Shown: one piece after another, positions 17,042 through 26,190 of the stretch
Position numbering within the stretch: position 1 is the first letter of the stretch
Layout: each line of letters begins with the position of its first letter
Assembly (NCBI GenBank): GCA_934140285.1
Contig: CAKPBI010000005.1
Span: 62,001-126,000 of the forward strand
Direction of reading: 5' to 3'
DNA: 64,000 bases
From: an uncultured Bacilli bacterium
GTDB lineage: Bacteria; Bacillota_I; Bacilli_A; ML615J-28; CAG-313
Notes under the pieces: generated by a model
Told to the model about the DNA's origin: nothing
What the model saw: the letters and a program-made list of their open reading frames with translations, nothing else
The model's database searches: none
Position numbers and translations under genes: made by a program

Positions 17042-17070
17042 ATTATAACATTTTTTAATTTGATAGTCAA
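17042..17070 (-). promoter_or_regulatory. Predicted promoter for the CHAP-domain lipoprotein
   Basis: Minus strand TTGACT (17070-17065), 17-base spacer, TATAAT (17047-17042). It is divergent from the thermonuclease promoter, with about 40 bases between the two -35 boxes. Confidence 0.7.
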
Positions 17071-17109
17071 TATTATATGTCAAACTATGATGAAAAAAGA
17101 ATAATATAA

Positions 17110-17138
17110 TTGAAAAATAAATAGATAAAAGGTATAAT
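17110..17138 (+). promoter_or_regulatory. Predicted promoter for the thermonuclease lipoprotein
   Basis: TTGAAA (17110-17115), 17-base spacer, TATAAT (17133-17138). The expected start at about 17145 leaves a leader of about 13 bases that begins with the GGTGAT ribosome site. Confidence 0.65.
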
Positions 17139-17157
17139 AATATTGGTGATAATGAAT

Positions 17158-17961
17158 ATGAAAAAAATAATTACTTTAATTTTTAGTTTATTAATGATAA
17201 TAAGCTTTTCCTCATTTGCGGGTTGTGTAACTAATGAAAATGAAACAAAAACAATAATTCTTCCAGATTTAACTAATAAGTCAAGAGAAGAAATTAAAGA
17301 AATATTTGATGATTTGAAAGTTAAATATATTTTTCAATTTGCTAGTAAAATATGTTTAACAGAAGATGACTATGATAAATTTGTTTCATATGGTTCGGAA
17401 TTAAACGTTGGTGATGAAGTATCAACTGATACAACTATAAGAATTAAAACAACACCTTTACATTTAAATATTAATCATTTAGATGAAGCAAAACTTGAAG
17501 TAGATTATAAAGGTAAGAGTTTTATAGATGATGGAATTGGTATTGTTAAATTATCACGTTGCGTTGATGGTGACACTGCAAGATTTATTGATCCAAATTC
17601 CAAAACTGAAACATCAGATTTTCCGGTGAGATTTTTAGGTGTTGATACTCCAGAGTCTACATTTAGAACTGACCCATGGGGAAAGAAAGCCTCAAAATTT
17701 ACAAAAGAAAAACTAGAAAATGCTAAAGAAATAGTATTAGAAGCAGAAGGAGCACGTCAAGAAACTTATGGAAGATATCTTGCTTTTGTTTGGGTTGATG
17801 GTGTCTTACTAAATCTTTGGTTAGTTCAGGAAGCATATTGTACCTCAACTTTATCTAGTTCCTCCAAATACTTTAGTATAATGGTAAAAACAGCTCAAGA
17901 AGCAAGAGCAACTGGTCGAAGATTTTATGGGGAAATAGACCCGTCGTATACTTATAATTAG
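17158..17961 (+). CDS. Lipoprotein thermonuclease (SNase-like) with a PASTA-like segment
   Basis: 267 residues from the ATG at 17158, chosen because GGTGAT is 7 bases upstream; TTG, GTG and ATG codons at 17143-17152 lie at or before the likely transcript start. Lipobox FAGC marks it as exported and lipid-anchored. Residues about 30-100 (LPDLTNKSREEIKEIFDDL) resemble a PASTA domain. The C-terminal half is a staphylococcal-nuclease domain with DGDTARF, RFLGVDTPE (Arg158, Asp163, Glu166) and YGRYLAFVW (Arg206), so all catalytic residues are present. It should degrade extracellular DNA and RNA in a calcium-dependent way, giving nucleotides for uptake. A terminator follows. Confidence 0.92.
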   Translation: MKKIITLIFSLLMIISFSSFAGCVTNENETKTIILPDLTNKSREEIKEIFDDLKVKYIFQFASKICLTEDDYDKFVSYGSELNVGDEVSTDTTIRIKTTPLHLNINHLDEAKLEVDYKGKSFIDDGIGIVKLSRCVDGDTARFIDPNSKTETSDFPVRFLGVDTPESTFRTDPWGKKASKFTKEKLENAKEIVLEAEGARQETYGRYLAFVWVDGVLLNLWLVQEAYCTSTLSSSSKYFSIMVKTAQEARATGRRFYGEIDPSYTYN

Positions 17962-17963
17962 GA

Positions 17964-17990
17964 AGTGCAACTATTTGCACTTTTTATTTT
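17964..17990 (+). terminator. Terminator after the thermonuclease gene
   Basis: 7-bp stem AGTGCAA/TTGCACT with loop CTAT, followed by TTTTATTTT. Confidence 0.8.
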
Positions 17991-17999
17991 ATATCTTTC

Positions 18000-18028
18000 T
18001 TGCAAAAAAAATAAATATGTGCTAGAAT
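18000..18028 (+). promoter_or_regulatory. Predicted promoter of tRNA-Thr
   Basis: TTGCAA (18000-18005), 17-base spacer, TAGAAT (18023-18028), 9 bases before the mature tRNA. Confidence 0.7.
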
Positions 18029-18037
18029 AATAATGTT

Positions 18038-18113
18038 GCTGGGATAGCTCAGTTGGTAGAGCAACTGACTCGTAATCAGTAGGTCGTAGGTTCAATTCCC
18101 ATTCTCAGCACCA
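18038..18113 (+). tRNA. tRNA-Thr (anticodon CGU)
   Basis: 76 bases with a 7-bp acceptor stem (GCTGGGA/TCTCAGC), D-arm GCTCAGTTGGTAGAGC, anticodon loop CTCGTAA with CGT at 18071-18073, T-loop TTCAATT, and an encoded CCA end. Reads ACG. Confidence 0.95.
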
Positions 18114-18125
18114 TTTAAAAAATAT

Positions 18126-18156
18126 GGGTTTGACAATTTATTGTCAACCCTTTTTT
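18126..18156 (+). terminator. Terminator after tRNA-Thr
   Basis: Stem GGG-TTGACAA/TTGTCAA-CCC with one bulged T, followed by six T residues. Confidence 0.85.
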
Positions 18157-18176
18157 AGAAAAAAGGTGTGAAAACG

Positions 18177-18686
18177 ATGAAAGATAATTTTACAAAAGAA
18201 GAAATTAAGGAAAGTGTAGAATACAAGTGGAGAAAAAATCAAATTAAGACAAGCTTAGTTAGTTGGGGAGTCTTTTTTATATTATCTTTAATTGTTTCAT
18301 TTTTTATGGTTCTACCTGGAGATATTGATTATATAAGCATAGCTTTAAAAACTTGGATAATTTGGAATGTAATAACAGCAGTTATTATTTCACCATTTAT
18401 AATATATTTACGATGCAAGATGAGTTACTTATTAAAAAACTATACTTCATTTCAAACCTATGAAGTAGTATTAGATAAATTCAATATGTCGTATCTATAT
18501 AAGAGAGCTATTTATTATTCTGTTAAAATTAATATTGATGGTGACTGTAAGATTGTAGATACCAATCCTTGCTTCTCAAATTCATTATTTTCTGGAATCT
18601 CATTGCAAGATTTTAATAACCAAAAAGTAATAGGATTATACGATGATAAGTTATATAAATTTTATGTAATAAAAAAAATAGATTAA
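18177..18686 (+). CDS. Small membrane protein of unknown function
   Basis: 169 residues from the ATG at 18177, which has AAAAGGTG 8 bases upstream; a GTG at 18168 overlaps that site. A charged N-terminal helix (about 1-25) precedes two membrane helices (about 28-47 and 60-80), and a soluble C-terminal domain of about 85 residues follows, with beta strands such as YYSVKINIDGDCKIVDT. I do not recognise a family. It is followed by a strong terminator, and its upstream terminator isolates it from tRNA-Thr, so it presumably has its own promoter, though none is clear. Confidence 0.7.
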   Translation: MKDNFTKEEIKESVEYKWRKNQIKTSLVSWGVFFILSLIVSFFMVLPGDIDYISIALKTWIIWNVITAVIISPFIIYLRCKMSYLLKNYTSFQTYEVVLDKFNMSYLYKRAIYYSVKINIDGDCKIVDTNPCFSNSLFSGISLQDFNNQKVIGLYDDKLYKFYVIKKID

Positions 18687-18708
18687 TTGTCTTAAATATG
18701 CTTAAAGA

Positions 18709-18734
18709 AAAAAGGCCTATAGAAAGGCCTTTTT
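18709..18734. terminator. Strong terminator, possibly bidirectional
   Basis: 10-bp inverted repeat AAAAAGGCCT/AGGCCTTTTT with a 6-base loop. Confidence 0.85.
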
Positions 18735-18926
18735 AATTTTATACATCAAATTCAATATGAAAAAATTAATTTTATATATTGATATATGAAAAAATTAATA
18801 AGTAATAAATATTAATTTATTATAATTTTCAAAGTAATATGATAAAAACACAAATGTGTTTTTCAAAAAAGCCAAAAATAAAAAATTTTAAAAATTATGA
18901 TATAAGCGTTTTCATGAATAAAAGTA
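18735..18926. other. AT-rich intergenic stretch without a gene
   Basis: About 190 bases with no credible reading frame. It contains one terminator-like inverted repeat (AAAAACACA/TGTGTTTTT around 18844-18863) and several TTAATA-rich blocks. The adjoining promoter at 18927 belongs to the long operon. Confidence 0.5.
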
Positions 18927-18955
18927 AAGACATCTGAGTATTAAAGTTGTATAAT
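18927..18955 (+). promoter_or_regulatory. Candidate promoter of the 30-kb Opp/lipoprotein operon
   Basis: AAGACA (18927-18932), 17-base spacer, TATAAT (18950-18955). The leader would be about 55 bases and ends with AAGGAGG before the ATG at 19017. Confidence 0.5.
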
Positions 18956-19016
18956 AAGTAACATAAGATAGAAATAAGTCGTAATAACATATTTAAAAAT
19001 TAAGGAGGTTATATGT

Positions 19017-20153
19017 ATGAAACGAATCAGATTAATATCAATTCCGATATTACTCTTATTTTTATGTCTAATGTATGGATGTAAAAAAGAACAAACTGAT
19101 CATTCAAACGATGCAAAAGTTATTTTTGAACTTGAGGGTGGTACATATCAATCAAGCAAATATCCTGTAGTGCATTACTATCAAATGAAAGAAGATACAA
19201 TTTTAATTAAACAATTAAAAGAATTAACTAATGCTGATATAGAATATCCAGGATATGAATTTATGGGTTGGTATAAAGATAAAACCGAAGTTGATGGTAA
19301 GGCCGTATATGAAAATGAATGGGATTTTACTAAAGACCGTGTAGGAAAAGAAGGTGTAACTCTTTATGCTAAATGGCGTCAAAAACTACAATACTCATAT
19401 GGAATATACGCATTAAATGATGATGGTACTGAAACATACCTATGTGATTATGAAGTAAATGCAGGTGGAACTCTGCCATACGACATTAAAGGCGTAAGTG
19501 ATAGAGATGGCTATACATTCATTCGATATCTTGATGAAAGCAAAAATTTATGGAATGATGCATTTACACATCCTGGAGGAGATGTAAAAGAACCTATCAA
19601 AGTTTATGCACAATACATTGAAGGCTTTTACAAAGTAGTTCGCAATAGCAAAGAACTTTTAGATGCTGTAAAAGGAGCGGGCAGTAATATTTATTTATCT
19701 GCTGACATTGATATGGAAGGCCAAGCATTATACTTTAAAAATTATCGCCGTACTTTCTTGGGCAACAATCATACTATTTCAAATTTCGCAATGACGTTAC
19801 CAGCAGGCAATTTAAAAGATAGCCTTTATAATAATAATTTGTACATTAGTCTTTTTGGTAATATTACTAGTGCGACAATAAAAGATGTAAAATTTACGAA
19901 TGCAAAATTAGAAGTAGATTGTGGGCTATCACAAATTAGTGAGATTTATATAGCAGCAATTGCTTCAACAGTAACTAAGTCAACTATCGAAAATGTACAG
20001 TTTGATGGTACATATAAAATTACTGTATGGCCTGATTCTCCTAATTTCAATAAAGAAGAAAATTTCTATTTAATGAATGAGGGCTATGTAGAAAAAGATG
20101 AAAAATCAATAATAAAAAATACAACAATTAAATTTATAGAGGAAAATAATTAA
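19017..20153 (+). CDS. Lipoprotein with InlB-type (Listeria-Bacteroides) repeat
   Basis: 378 residues after AAGGAGG. Lipobox LMYGC marks lipid anchoring. Residues about 35-120 match the Listeria-Bacteroides repeat (Flg_new type): a beta-rich unit containing YPGYEFMGWYKDKTEVD and ending in GVTLYAKW. A second, more divergent unit spans about 125-200 (GYTFIRYLDESKNLWN ending in IKVYAQY). The C-terminal half (about 205-378) has short strand repeats such as SATIKDVKFTNAKLEV and STIENVQFDGTYKI, like GLUG or beta-helix repeats. Its function is unknown. It is the first gene of the Opp operon, 12 bases before oppA, so it may help capture or present peptides at the surface; that is inference. Confidence 0.8.
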   Translation: MKRIRLISIPILLLFLCLMYGCKKEQTDHSNDAKVIFELEGGTYQSSKYPVVHYYQMKEDTILIKQLKELTNADIEYPGYEFMGWYKDKTEVDGKAVYENEWDFTKDRVGKEGVTLYAKWRQKLQYSYGIYALNDDGTETYLCDYEVNAGGTLPYDIKGVSDRDGYTFIRYLDESKNLWNDAFTHPGGDVKEPIKVYAQYIEGFYKVVRNSKELLDAVKGAGSNIYLSADIDMEGQALYFKNYRRTFLGNNHTISNFAMTLPAGNLKDSLYNNNLYISLFGNITSATIKDVKFTNAKLEVDCGLSQISEIYIAAIASTVTKSTIENVQFDGTYKITVWPDSPNFNKEENFYLMNEGYVEKDEKSIIKNTTIKFIEENN

Positions 20154-20165
20154 GGAGGTAAAATT

Positions 20166-22820
20166 ATGAATTTAAAGAGTATAGTTAAAAAAATAAGTAT
20201 ATTAGTTGTAATGTTTGTTTGTGTATTTACATTAACAAGCTGCCGTAAAGATAAAAATCCAAATGGTGGAGGTGATACTCCAAAACCAGCGTATTATTAT
20301 GACAATGAAAAAGACGCTTTAGTATTCTCATCTCAAGCTGTTGATAAGGTATTTAATCCTTTCTTCTCAACATCTGGAGCTGATAGTAATGTAATTGGAT
20401 TAACTCAATTAGGAATGTTAAGCAATGACTCTAAAGGCAATTGGACATATGGAGATGATGAGGCAGCAGTAACAAAAGACCTTCAAATAGTAACTGAAGG
20501 AGAAGAAAACGTAAACCAAACAACAACATATTATTTTGTATTAAAGAATAATGTAAGATTCTCAAATGGTTCATACCTTACAATTAAAGATGTATTGTTT
20601 AATTTATATGTATATCTTGATCCAGTTTATACTGGTTCTAGTACAATTTATTCAACTGACATTGTTGGTTTAAAAGAATATCGTACACAAGAAGTTGACG
20701 AAAATGAACAAGATAGTTTTAAAGATAGATTTGAAGTTAGTGCAAGAACACGTATTAATTCTTTAATTTCAGCAAGTAAAGAAATTTTAAAAGATTCAAA
20801 CTATGATGGTGATTTTGAAAGTAGTCTTCTTGAGTATGCATCACCAGAAGGAAGCAAGTACTCAGAAACATACAAAAACGTTGTTAATGACTATAAAAAA
20901 GCAGTTGAATTATTTAAAGAAGAGTTAGAAAGCGATTATACAAGTGCTACAGATATTCCTGAAGAAGTTAAGTTTAAAGATAAAGATGGAAATGAATATA
21001 GTAACTTACTATCAACACAAGTAGAAGTCTTCTTATTAAATGAAGGCTACCTAAAATGGGTAAAGAAAGATGGCAAATTAGAATCATCACTTGTTACTGA
21101 TCCTGCGGAATTAAAAACATGGACTAAAGAACAAGCAATTAATACAATCATTATGGATAAAATTCCTGATAAGATTGTTGAAATTGTTTCATATTGGGCA
21201 ACCTCAACTGAATTATTTAATTATATTGTAAATGAAGAAATGGGAAACTATTTTAATAACAATAGTAATAGAAAGTTTAATAATATCTCAGGTATTAAAT
21301 TTGCTAACCATACTGAACCAGTAGTTGTAAATGGTGTTACATATGATGTACCTGAATATGATGCTGATGGAAACATTAAGAAAGACAGCTATGAAGTATT
21401 AAGTATTAAAATTAAAAACGTTGACCCTAAAGCAATTTGGAACTTCTCTTTTGGTGTTGCACCTATGTATTACTATTCTGATGAAGAACATATTAAAGCA
21501 TTTGACTTTGAATCTAATTTTGGAGTTGAATATGCTTCAGGAAAGTTTATGAATGAAGTAGTTAAAAATCCAGATCGCATTGGTGTTCCCGTTGGTGCTG
21601 GTGCTTATGCAGCAAGTAAATCAAGCGGTGGTATTGAAAACATTAAATCTGGTGATTTCTACGATTTAGGTATTATCTATTATGAAAGAAATCCTTACTT
21701 CGTTTTAGGCCCTGCTACAATTAAGAAAGTACGTTATAAAGTTGTTGCTGAAAACCAAATGTTAAATAGTTTATACAGCAACGAAATCGACTTTATTGAA
21801 CCAAATGCAAAACCTGAAACAATTACAGAAATTTCAAACAAAATTAAAAAAGGCGAAGGCCTAGGATTCCAAAGTATAAGAACATCTGGTTATGGATACA
21901 TTGGAATTAATGCAAGCAAAGTAAAAGATCTTGAAGTAAGACAAGCAATTATGCATTCAATAAACACTATGGAATGCGTAAACTATTATAAGAGTGCAGC
22001 GCTTCCAGTTTATCGTTCAATGTCAAGAGCAAGTTGGGCTTATCCAAAAGATGCAACTGCATATTATCCATATCTTGATGATGAAATTCCAGAAAATCTA
22101 AATGTAGTAAATCCTTTCTATAAGGAATTTGTACAAAGCTTAGGTAAGAAAGCAAAACAAAAATTAACTGAAGAAGAACAAATTCAATTTATTCAAGAAC
22201 TTGTTGAATCAGCAGGTTATCAAAAGAATGCAAATGATGTTTATCAAAAGGGTAATACAGTACTTAAATTTACATTTACAATAGTAGGTCAAGAAACTGA
22301 CCACCCTGCTTATGCAGCAATGCTTCATGCAAAAGAAATGTTAAATAAAGCAGGATTCCAAATTGAAGTTAAGACAGATGCTAATGGTCTTAAGAAACTT
22401 TCAGAAGGCTCCCTAACTGTATGGGCAGCCGCATGGGGTTCAACAATTGACCCAGATATGTATCAAGTTTATCATAAAGATTCTAAAGCTACTTCAGTTA
22501 AAAACTGGGGATATGCAGCAATTCAACAAAATGTTGGAAATGAATATGATGAAGAAAATGAATATCTAGATGAATTATCTGATTATATTGAGAAGGCACG
22601 TAGAACAAACAATCAAGCTGACAGAGCTAGATATTACGAACAAGCATTAACATTAGTTATGAAATTAGCAATTGAATTACCTACTTATCAAAGAGATGAT
22701 TTATTTGCATATAATTCAAACAAATTAGATGCAACCTCATTAACACCAAAAGATTTACTTTCTCCATATAAAGGTTTAACAAGTGATATATGGAATGTAT
22801 CTTTAATAGTTGAAAAATAA
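20166..22820 (+). CDS. oppA: Oligopeptide ABC transporter substrate-binding lipoprotein, unusually long
   Basis: 884 residues after AAGGAGG, with lipobox LTSC (Cys about 26). SBP_bac_5 features are visible: the N-terminal FNPFFSTSGADSNVIGLTQLG region, LKNNVRFSNGSYLTIKDVLFNLYVYL, GVPVGAGAYAASK, and a C-terminal domain with YGYIGINASKVKDLEVRQAI and WGSTIDPDMYQVYHK. Typical OppA is about 540-600 residues; the extra sequence lies mainly between about 175 and 430, is charged, and looks partly helical (SARTRINSLISASKEIL). OppA binds peptides outside the cell and delivers them to OppBC. A long stem-loop follows before oppB, which often lowers transcription or stabilises the upstream message. Confidence 0.93.
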   Translation: MNLKSIVKKISILVVMFVCVFTLTSCRKDKNPNGGGDTPKPAYYYDNEKDALVFSSQAVDKVFNPFFSTSGADSNVIGLTQLGMLSNDSKGNWTYGDDEAAVTKDLQIVTEGEENVNQTTTYYFVLKNNVRFSNGSYLTIKDVLFNLYVYLDPVYTGSSTIYSTDIVGLKEYRTQEVDENEQDSFKDRFEVSARTRINSLISASKEILKDSNYDGDFESSLLEYASPEGSKYSETYKNVVNDYKKAVELFKEELESDYTSATDIPEEVKFKDKDGNEYSNLLSTQVEVFLLNEGYLKWVKKDGKLESSLVTDPAELKTWTKEQAINTIIMDKIPDKIVEIVSYWATSTELFNYIVNEEMGNYFNNNSNRKFNNISGIKFANHTEPVVVNGVTYDVPEYDADGNIKKDSYEVLSIKIKNVDPKAIWNFSFGVAPMYYYSDEEHIKAFDFESNFGVEYASGKFMNEVVKNPDRIGVPVGAGAYAASKSSGGIENIKSGDFYDLGIIYYERNPYFVLGPATIKKVRYKVVAENQMLNSLYSNEIDFIEPNAKPETITEISNKIKKGEGLGFQSIRTSGYGYIGINASKVKDLEVRQAIMHSINTMECVNYYKSAALPVYRSMSRASWAYPKDATAYYPYLDDEIPENLNVVNPFYKEFVQSLGKKAKQKLTEEEQIQFIQELVESAGYQKNANDVYQKGNTVLKFTFTIVGQETDHPAYAAMLHAKEMLNKAGFQIEVKTDANGLKKLSEGSLTVWAAAWGSTIDPDMYQVYHKDSKATSVKNWGYAAIQQNVGNEYDEENEYLDELSDYIEKARRTNNQADRARYYEQALTLVMKLAIELPTYQRDDLFAYNSNKLDATSLTPKDLLSPYKGLTSDIWNVSLIVEK

Positions 22821-22825
22821 AGTCT

Positions 22826-22856
22826 ATTGGAAGCACTATTTATTAGTGTTTCCAAT
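22826..22856 (+). promoter_or_regulatory. Stem-loop between oppA and oppB
   Basis: A 13-bp stem ATTGGAAGCACTA/TAGTGTTTCCAAT (one G-U pair) with a TTTAT loop, followed by TTCTC and not by a T-run. It is probably a partial terminator or mRNA-stabilising hairpin that lets oppA exceed the membrane and ATPase genes. Confidence 0.6.
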
Positions 22857-22882
22857 TTCTCAAAAAAGGAGATTAAATAAAA

Positions 22883-23890
22883 ATGTTTAAGTATATTATA
22901 AAACGGTTGTTAATTTCCGTTGTAATCCTGTTAGGTGTATCAGTAATTATTTATTCATTAGTAAGAATGATGCCAGATGATTATGTTGATAAAAAATACG
23001 CTGAACAGTTAAATCAAGGAAGTATAACTCAGGAAGATATAGATCGCTTTAAAGAATTATATGGTTTATCAGATAATTCATTTAAAGGAATTATAAAAGG
23101 ATATTTTAAATGGTTAGGAAAATTATGCAAAGGTGATTTAGGTCAATCTTTTAAATACGAAAAACCTGTTGCGACAGTTATTTCGGAAAATATGTGGATA
23201 TCGTTTGCGATAGCAATAATAGCGACGATCCTGCAGTTCTTAATAGCAATCCCGCTGGGAATATCCAGTGCGACACACCAATATTCGGTAAGAGATTATG
23301 CAGTCACCGTCTTTACAATGATTGGTATTTCTTTACCTACATATTTCTTTGCTGCTATAGTTATTAAAATCTTTTCAGTAGATTTAGGCTGGCTACCATC
23401 AGGTGGTTTAATCTCAGCCACAAAGGACTACGGAACTGATTTTGTGGGCCAAATGTCAAAATTTGGTGATATATTAAAACACTTAATTCTACCAATCTTT
23501 GTTAGTGTTATTCTTTCAATTGGTGGATTAATGCGTTACACAAGAACAAACACACTTGAAGTGCTTAATGCAGATTACATTCGTACTGCAAGAGCAAAAG
23601 GTTTATCAGAAAATAAAGTAATTTATAAACACGCTTTTAGAAATACAATGATACCACTTGTAACATTACTTGCAGGAATTCTTCCTTCATTGTTTGGTGG
23701 TATGATGATAACAGAAGAAGTATTTTCCATCGATGGTATAGGTCGATTAGCGTATAGTGCATTGATGGAAGGAGATATTCCATTTGTAATGGGATACAAT
23801 ATGTTTTTAGCGGTTCTAACAGTAATTGGTACACTACTTTCAGATATTATGTATTCAGTAGTTGACCCAAGAGTAAAACTAGGAAAGTAG
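22883..23890 (+). CDS. oppB: Oligopeptide ABC transporter permease, OppB/DppB type
   Basis: 335 residues after AAAAAGGAG. An N-terminal helix (about 9-28) is followed by the extracytoplasmic segment typical of OppB and five further helices. The EAA-loop contact with the ATPase is seen at about 225-245: TLEVLNADYIRTARAKGLSENKVIYKHAFRNTMIPLV. It pairs with OppC to form the membrane channel. A short stretch near 23205-23275 (gcgacgatcctgcag) is more GC-rich than the rest of the gene. Confidence 0.95.
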   Translation: MFKYIIKRLLISVVILLGVSVIIYSLVRMMPDDYVDKKYAEQLNQGSITQEDIDRFKELYGLSDNSFKGIIKGYFKWLGKLCKGDLGQSFKYEKPVATVISENMWISFAIAIIATILQFLIAIPLGISSATHQYSVRDYAVTVFTMIGISLPTYFFAAIVIKIFSVDLGWLPSGGLISATKDYGTDFVGQMSKFGDILKHLILPIFVSVILSIGGLMRYTRTNTLEVLNADYIRTARAKGLSENKVIYKHAFRNTMIPLVTLLAGILPSLFGGMMITEEVFSIDGIGRLAYSALMEGDIPFVMGYNMFLAVLTVIGTLLSDIMYSVVDPRVKLGK

Positions 23891-23898
23891 GTGAGACA

Positions 23899-24987
23899 AT
23901 GAAAGAAAATGATTTTGAAAAAAATGAAATTGCTACACCAGAAATTCTAGATGATGAACAAGAAGAAATGGAAGTTGTTGAAGAAGCAACTTATAAAGAA
24001 ATGAGCCCAACAAGATTAATTTTTAGAAGATTCTTTCGTTCTAAATTATCTATTGTTGGCTTAGTAATGATTATATTCTTATTTATTTTTTCTTTTTTAG
24101 GCCCTGTGATTTACCAAAAATGGGGTGAAGAAACTGTTGACAGATCAACAGTAATTGAAGAAATTAAAAAGACATTTACATACAAAGATGAAAATGGCAA
24201 TGATGTATATGTTGAAGAAGTAGTTACAATTGAATCAAAAGTAAATGCTTATGCAGATCCTAGTAAAGAACATTTGTTAGGAACTGATGATAAAGGAATG
24301 GATGTATTTGTAAGATTAATGTATGGAGGAAGAATTTCTCTTACCATTGGTTTTATAGTAGTTATCCTTGAAACTTTAATAGGAGTTATCCTTGGTGGTA
24401 TCTCAGGATACTTTGGGGGATGGGTAGATCAAGTAATAATGAGAATAGTTGATATTTTCAACTGTATTCCAACACTACCTATTCTATTAATTGCCTCAGC
24501 CGTAATTGATGCTAACTTTAATGCGGAAACTGGAAGAGAGATAACATCAGATCAACGAATATACATATTGATGATGATTATTACAATATTTAGTTGGAGT
24601 GGAGTTGCAAGACTCGTTCGTGGTCAAATTCTTTCTTTAAGAGAACAAGAATTCATTACAGCAACTGAAGTAATGGGCCTTCCAACATGGAGAAAAATAT
24701 TTGTTCATTTAATTCCTAATGTTATGCCACAATTAATAGTTTCAATGACTCTTGGCCTTGGTAGTGTAATCTTGTATGAATCAACGCTTAGTTATTTAGG
24801 CCTCGGTGTCCAAGTACCAAAAGCTGCATGGGGAACAATGATTGCAACAGCAAAATTACGTGAAGTATTACAATATCATACAAATGTATGGCTTCCAGCT
24901 GGTGTCATGATTGTAATCGCCGTATTAGGATTTAACTTTGTAGGTGATGGATTACGTGATGCTATGGATCCAAAAGCAAAGAAATAA
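23899..24987 (+). CDS. oppC: Oligopeptide ABC transporter permease, OppC/DppC type
   Basis: 362 residues, starting 8 bases after oppB with TAGGTGAG. The N-terminal about 45 residues are acidic and unlike standard OppC. The first membrane helix (about 52-72) and the N-terminal OppC domain are followed by a loop of about 60 residues (KTFTYKDENGNDVYVEEVV), longer than in most OppC. HLLGTDDKGMDVFVRLMYGGRISL is the OppC signature. The ATPase-contact EAA loop is EQEFITATEVMGLPTWRKIFVHLIPN. Partner of OppB. Confidence 0.94.
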   Translation: MKENDFEKNEIATPEILDDEQEEMEVVEEATYKEMSPTRLIFRRFFRSKLSIVGLVMIIFLFIFSFLGPVIYQKWGEETVDRSTVIEEIKKTFTYKDENGNDVYVEEVVTIESKVNAYADPSKEHLLGTDDKGMDVFVRLMYGGRISLTIGFIVVILETLIGVILGGISGYFGGWVDQVIMRIVDIFNCIPTLPILLIASAVIDANFNAETGREITSDQRIYILMMIITIFSWSGVARLVRGQILSLREQEFITATEVMGLPTWRKIFVHLIPNVMPQLIVSMTLGLGSVILYESTLSYLGLGVQVPKAAWGTMIATAKLREVLQYHTNVWLPAGVMIVIAVLGFNFVGDGLRDAMDPKAKK

Positions 24988-24998
24988 GGAGGATTTTT

Positions 24999-26189
24999 AT
25001 GGATAATAAAAACAATAATTCAAAGATTAAAAAACCTTCTAACTATATTTCTTTAAAAGAAAGTAGACAAATAATAAAAGATAATATTAAAAAAATGAAG
25101 TATTATGAAAGTCTAAAGAAACGTAAGTTATCAATCGACAAATATACTTCATTGATGAAAGATGAAAACAATTTAATAGAAATTGAAAACTTAAAAACTT
25201 GCTTTTTTACAGACAATGGTACAGTAATGTCAGTTAATGGTGTATCATTTAATGTTCCAAAAAACAAAATAATTGGTATTGTTGGTGAATCTGGATGTGG
25301 AAAGAGTGTAACTTCTCTTTCTATAATGCAATTAGTACAAGCCCCACAAGGACAAGTTGTAGATGGCGAAATTAGATTTAATTCTGATGAATTAGGTTAT
25401 GATTCAGAAGGAAGAAAAATAGCTTATGATATAACAAAAATGCCTACTAAAGAAATGTATAAGATTAGAGGCAAGGATATAACAATGATATTCCAAGAAC
25501 CAATGACAAGTTTAAACCCTGTATTTACTATTGGATATCAACTAGATGAAGTATCATTTATACATACTTCAAAAATTACAAAAGAAGAAGCAAAAGAACA
25601 TAGTATTGAAATGCTAAGAAAAGTTGGTATTTCAATGCCTGAACAAGTTTATAAATCATATCCTCATGAGCTATCTGGAGGTATGAGACAAAGAGTTATG
25701 ATAGCAATGGCTCTTGCAGGAAATCCTAAATTAATTATTGCGGATGAACCTACAACAGCTTTAGATGTAACAATTCAAGCTCAAATTCTTGAACTATTAA
25801 AAGACTTACAAAAACGTGAAGGATGCTCAATAATGCTTATCACACATGACTTAGGTGTTATTGCAGAAATGGCAGATGAAGTTGTTGTAATGTATGCTGG
25901 AAGAGTAATAGAAAAAGGAACAGCACGTGAAATTTTCCATAATCCTCTTCATCCATATACAATCGGTCTACAAAAGAGTAAACCTTTAATTACATCAGAT
26001 TCAAATGAACCATTGTATTCTATTCCGGGACAAGTTCCCAATCCGATTAATTTACCAAATAGCTGTTACTTCAAAAATAGATGTAACAGATGCAATAGAA
26101 AATGTAATGGCGAGTATCCAAATGAAATAAAAGTATCAGAAACACACTATGTGTCATGTTACTTGTATGAAGAAAGTGGTGAAAATTAA
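24999..26189 (+). CDS. oppD: Oligopeptide ABC transporter ATP-binding protein, OppD type
   Basis: 396 residues after AAGGAGG. Walker A is GESGCGKSV (about 100), the ABC signature LSGGMRQR, and Walker B LIIADEPTTALD. A basic helical extension of about 55 residues precedes the ABC domain. The C-terminal oligopeptide-transporter domain carries four Cys (CYFKNRCNRCNRKCNG region plus VSCYLY), a cluster of the type that binds a 4Fe-4S centre in DppD-family proteins. It drives peptide import with OppF. Confidence 0.95.
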   Translation: MDNKNNNSKIKKPSNYISLKESRQIIKDNIKKMKYYESLKKRKLSIDKYTSLMKDENNLIEIENLKTCFFTDNGTVMSVNGVSFNVPKNKIIGIVGESGCGKSVTSLSIMQLVQAPQGQVVDGEIRFNSDELGYDSEGRKIAYDITKMPTKEMYKIRGKDITMIFQEPMTSLNPVFTIGYQLDEVSFIHTSKITKEEAKEHSIEMLRKVGISMPEQVYKSYPHELSGGMRQRVMIAMALAGNPKLIIADEPTTALDVTIQAQILELLKDLQKREGCSIMLITHDLGVIAEMADEVVVMYAGRVIEKGTAREIFHNPLHPYTIGLQKSKPLITSDSNEPLYSIPGQVPNPINLPNSCYFKNRCNRCNRKCNGEYPNEIKVSETHYVSCYLYEESGEN

Positions 26190-26190
26190 G

